8,574 nucleotides of DNA from Deltaproteobacteria bacterium (GTDB taxonomy: Bacteria; Desulfobacterota; Desulfarculia; Adiutricales; Adiutricaceae), in the NCBI GenBank assembly GCA_031269135.1, contig JAISZP010000020.1, positions 1-8,574 on the forward strand, given 5' to 3'. A program made the position numbers and the translations under genes. The notes beneath the pieces are model-generated. The model did not search any database, was not told where the DNA came from, and worked only from the letters and a program-made list of their open reading frames with translations. Positions 6,093 through 8,574 of this stretch are shown in pieces (positions within the stretch are counted from its first letter, which is position 1; each line of letters begins with the position of its first letter).

Positions 6093-8574
6093 TTAGAATA
6101 AAAATTTCAACTGCACGACTCCGGAAACGCCTTCTCGTCTGCCCAGATATCCTTGAATTCCGAGATTGACGTTGAATTTGTCGCTGGGACTGATGCTTAG
6201 TCCGAGTTCGCCGATACCGGTTCCGCCTTTAAGTTCGGGCGCAGGTAATTTACGCCCGTAGGCCACGGCACTGGCTTTTCCGTCCATTTCATGTTCGTAA
6301 GCCGCTCCAACGTAAGGCGTTATATAATCGTTGAGGGTGAAAGAAAGACGCGTTCCAGCCCTTACTCTGTGAGAATCCACGGACTTAAATTGGATCTGGT
6401 CGCTGCTGGACAAAAGAACGTCGTCTCCTTTTTGTCTGTTCCAAAGGTATTTGCCGTAAAGCTCTAAAGAGGCGCTTTCAGTCAGATCGAAAAGATACCC
6501 GACACCTAAGTGAAATCCGTAATAGGGAGATTTGAGCTCGTACTGAGCCGCTATGCCGCTTCTCCCTAACAAATCGCTGGAGTTGAAATCGGTTTCGACT
6601 TGGCCGAATCGAGCCGACAATTCAGTGTAAAAATTCCCGGGACCTGATTTTTCAAAGTCGAAACGTCCCAAAATGCCGCCGCCTATAAACTTTGTCGAAC
6701 CGCGGGCGGTGACTGAAGCGAGATTGGCGAAATCATTGAAGCTGTCGTAATTGCCTTCACCTGCTTCAAAAAAAGCCCCAAGAGTGAGCTTTCCGCCGGC
6801 TAAATCTCTAAGCCAGGCAAGACCGGTCAAAAATGAAATACTGTCCACATCCACGTGCGAGCCTGTCTTGTACTTTTGAGAACCCAGGTTCATCCCGAAA
6901 AACCCGGCCAATCTGCCTGAAGCGCCTGCAGCGCTGGAAACAGCCTGAGCAATGCCTTGAGTACTGACCAGATCCGCCGCCTGATTAATCAACGATACCG
7001 ACGCCAAAGCTCCTTCGTTTAAAGCTTTGCTTTTGGGGTTTACGCTGACGTCTTTCAATTTTGCGTTGAGATTTGTTCCGCTCAAAGCTAGGGTCCATTC
7101 ATAATCCAAAACAACCCCGTGCGAGCCTGTGGCGGTGGTCGGCATTATTGACGAACCGTATGACGAGGCATTGACTACGGTAATTTGAGAGCCGATATCC
7201 AGCGGTCCGGATTTTCCTAAAGTGCTTATGGAGATCTTGCTTTCTCTTGAGCCTCCGTCTCCAAAGGTTACGGCGCCGCTGGAATTTAAAACTGGGCCGC
7301 CGCTCTTTATAACTGATGGGGGCACGATGAAGTTTAAGAACTCGAAATTTCCTACTGTCTGAACATTTTTACTTTCAAATTCAAAAACGTTTAAAGTGTT
7401 TCCGGAAAATAAATCGCCTCCGCCGAAAGTTCCAGGGACTGATGTGAGGTTGCCTTCAAACTGACCGCCATAGAGGTCGGCGCCTGAGAGATCGGCAGAG
7501 CCTGAGATGGTGATGATATTATTGATGGACTGACCTTGATGAACTCCCCCAGCGCTTCTTAGAAAACCTCCAACAACTAAGCCTGCAATTGCGCCGCCTG
7601 AGATCGTTAGTTCATTGCCGTCGGTATTGCCGGAAAAGCTCAAACCGCCGGTGACGCCCTCGTCTATGTCGCCACCTGAGACGACCACTTTGTTGCGATC
7701 GGCATTGCTCATAAAACTTAAACCCGCTGCGACGTTTTCTATTATATGTCCGCCGGAGACGAAAACTTTATTGCCGACAGCGTCGCCACTCATCGAAAAG
7801 CCGCCGATGGCGGTAAGCATCTCCCCGCCTGATATTTCGACGATATTGTCGCTGGCCAATCCGGAAGCCAGGGCGATACCGCCGATAGGACCTGTATATA
7901 AAAATCCGCCTGTTACGACTACCGTATTTTTGCTGACAGGTTTATCTCCCATCCCGGCGCCGCCGTAAATGCGTCCTCCGTTTTCGTCCTCATCACCTTT
8001 AATCGTCCCGCCGTTAAAGTAAACCTTATTCCCAACAACCTCGCCGCCCATCGAAAAACCGCCGTAAGCTGCGCCTGTCAAATCAGGACTCTCAATGACG
8101 CCGCCGTTTATAATCACGATGTTGCCCGTAGCGTCTCCGCTCCCCATTACCGCGCCGCCGTAGAGACTTCCTTTGATCAATCCATCATTAAAAGTGACTT
8201 CGTTATTAGAGGCGGCGCCTGTGCCTTGAGGGTCGGCGATAAAGCCGCCGTAAGCGCCATGCCCGTTTGCTCCAGTGATGCCGATTACGCCGCCGTCAAT
8301 GACGAGCTTATTGCTGTTGGCGCTGCCGGAGCCTTCCCGGACAAAACCGCCCAAAAGATACTTGTCCGATACCGCAGTGCCGCCGAAGCGGACGATATTT
8401 TCATTGGCTGACCCTTCGCCGGTGAAACCTAAAGCCGCGCCGCCAACGACGCCTTCGCCTCCATTGACGGCGCCGCCCGTCATGACGACGGTGTTTTTAT
8501 TGGCATCACCCGACATACTCAGACCACCGGCTATTTCCTCCATAACGCCGCCGGTTACGGTTACAGTGTTAGCT
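6093..8574 (-). CDS. Autotransporter (type Va secretion) with GG-repeat passenger and C-terminal beta-barrel, N-terminus beyond window
   Basis: The frame is open from the right edge to TAA at 6093. The first ATG (8543) is internal: upstream codons already read NTVTVTGG, part of the same repeat, with no stop before the edge, so signal peptide and start are off-window. Numbering from that Met, residues 1 to about 390 are a passenger of repeated GG-x(n)-N-x-V-x-[IVFM]-x-GG units, expected to fold as a beta-helix. Residues about 390-540 are a less regular linker ending in an Ala/Ser-rich segment. Residues about 545-816 are an autotransporter beta-domain with alternating polar/hydrophobic strands (LTLGAFFEAGEG, YYGFHLGVGYLF, ITPYVGAAYEHEM) and the terminal VVQLKFLF, whose final Phe is the usual outer-membrane insertion signal. 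The protein should sit in the outer membrane with the passenger outside. Passenger function (adhesion or other) cannot be told; no protease catalytic motif or RGD is seen. Confidence 0.88.
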   Translation of the reverse strand, partial: ANTVTVTGGVMEEIAGGLSMSGDANKNTVVMTGGAVNGGEGVVGGAALGFTGEGSANENIVRFGGTAVSDKYLLGGFVREGSGSANSNKLVIDGGVIGITGANGHGAYGGFIADPQGTGAASNNEVTFNDGLIKGSLYGGAVMGSGDATGNIVIINGGVIESPDLTGAAYGGFSMGGEVVGNKVYFNGGTIKGDEDENGGRIYGGAGMGDKPVSKNTVVVTGGFLYTGPIGGIALASGLASDNIVEISGGEMLTAIGGFSMSGDAVGNKVFVSGGHIIENVAAGLSFMSNADRNKVVVSGGDIDEGVTGGLSFSGNTDGNELTISGGAIAGLVVGGFLRSAGGVHQGQSINNIITISGSADLSGADLYGGQFEGNLTSVPGTFGGGDLFSGNTLNVFEFESKNVQTVGNFEFLNFIVPPSVIKSGGPVLNSSGAVTFGDGGSRESKISISTLGKSGPLDIGSQITVVNASSYGSSIMPTTATGSHGVVLDYEWTLALSGTNLNAKLKDVSVNPKSKALNEGALASVSLINQAADLVSTQGIAQAVSSAAGASGRLAGFFGMNLGSQKYKTGSHVDVDSISFLTGLAWLRDLAGGKLTLGAFFEAGEGNYDSFNDFANLASVTARGSTKFIGGGILGRFDFEKSGPGNFYTELSARFGQVETDFNSSDLLGRSGIAAQYELKSPYYGFHLGVGYLFDLTESASLELYGKYLWNRQKGDDVLLSSSDQIQFKSVDSHRVRAGTRLSFTLNDYITPYVGAAYEHEMDGKASAVAYGRKLPAPELKGGTGIGELGLSISPSDKFNVNLGIQGYLGRREGVSGVVQLKFLF
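7497..8574 (-). repeat. About 12 tandem protein-coding repeats in the autotransporter passenger
   Basis: Units of roughly 26-35 residues recur with two fixed points: a GG[FLA]-[SAI] turn, often GGFSMSGDA or GGLSFSG, and N-[KTI]-V-x-[IVF]-x-GG. Counting from the internal Met, unit cores lie at about residues 6-24, 34-55, 65-85, 99-121, 129-148, 161-179, 194-213, 221-240, 247-265, 273-291, 299-317 and 325-349, with a degenerate one at 359-389. The array continues past the right edge. Units differ in linker length and at DNA level, so this is old, diverged duplication and not a recent identical array. Confidence 0.85.

Noticed and set aside
6093..8543. ATG at 8543 as the true start of the autotransporter
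   Set aside because: The frame stays open upstream to the window edge with the same repeat sequence, and the Met lies within a repeat unit; there is no signal peptide.
7497..8574. CRISPR array or DNA satellite
   Set aside because: Repeats are only conserved at protein level, with variable lengths and no constant DNA repeat or spacer pattern.

Overview
The window looks like part of a Gram-negative, anaerobic, probably host-associated bacterium. The best guess is a Desulfobacterota (deltaproteobacterial) relative. This rests on three things: a long tandem HdrA with an MvhD protein and a FrhB-like iron-sulfur protein, a gene set common in sulfate reducers, syntrophs and related acetogens; an outer-membrane autotransporter with GG-rich repeats; and moderately GC-rich genes separated by long, very AT-rich spacers that hold a gene relic, which suggests genome erosion. 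The taxonomic placement is inference.

All intact genes lie on the minus strand. Reading right to left, the right third (8574 to 6093) is the 3' part of a large autotransporter gene: at least 12 short repeats forming the secreted passenger, then a C-terminal beta-barrel ending in Phe, then a strong intrinsic terminator at 6075-6037. Its start lies beyond the right edge. Next come about 1.9 kb without an intact gene. Within it, 4685 to about 5517 on the plus strand carries the remains of what reads as a D-isomer-specific 2-hydroxyacid dehydrogenase. Its promoter, Shine-Dalgarno and first codons are preserved, but its frame is broken. The rest of this spacer is AT-rich with a few inverted repeats.

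The left half is a redox operon driven by a near-consensus promoter (TTGACA-N17-TAAAAT at 4282-4254). It runs hdrA (4131-1123, 1002 aa, two FAD modules and several Fe-S motifs), then mvhD (973-527), then a FrhB-like protein (525 to beyond the left edge). The last two genes are 1 nt apart. A 149-bp gap with two tandem hairpins separates hdrA from mvhD. By family knowledge, HdrA is a flavin electron-bifurcation centre and MvhD wires it to a partner dehydrogenase or hydrogenase. The FrhB-like protein is probably another electron-transfer subunit. No HdrB, HdrC or hydrogenase is visible, so the electron donors and acceptors cannot be read from this window.
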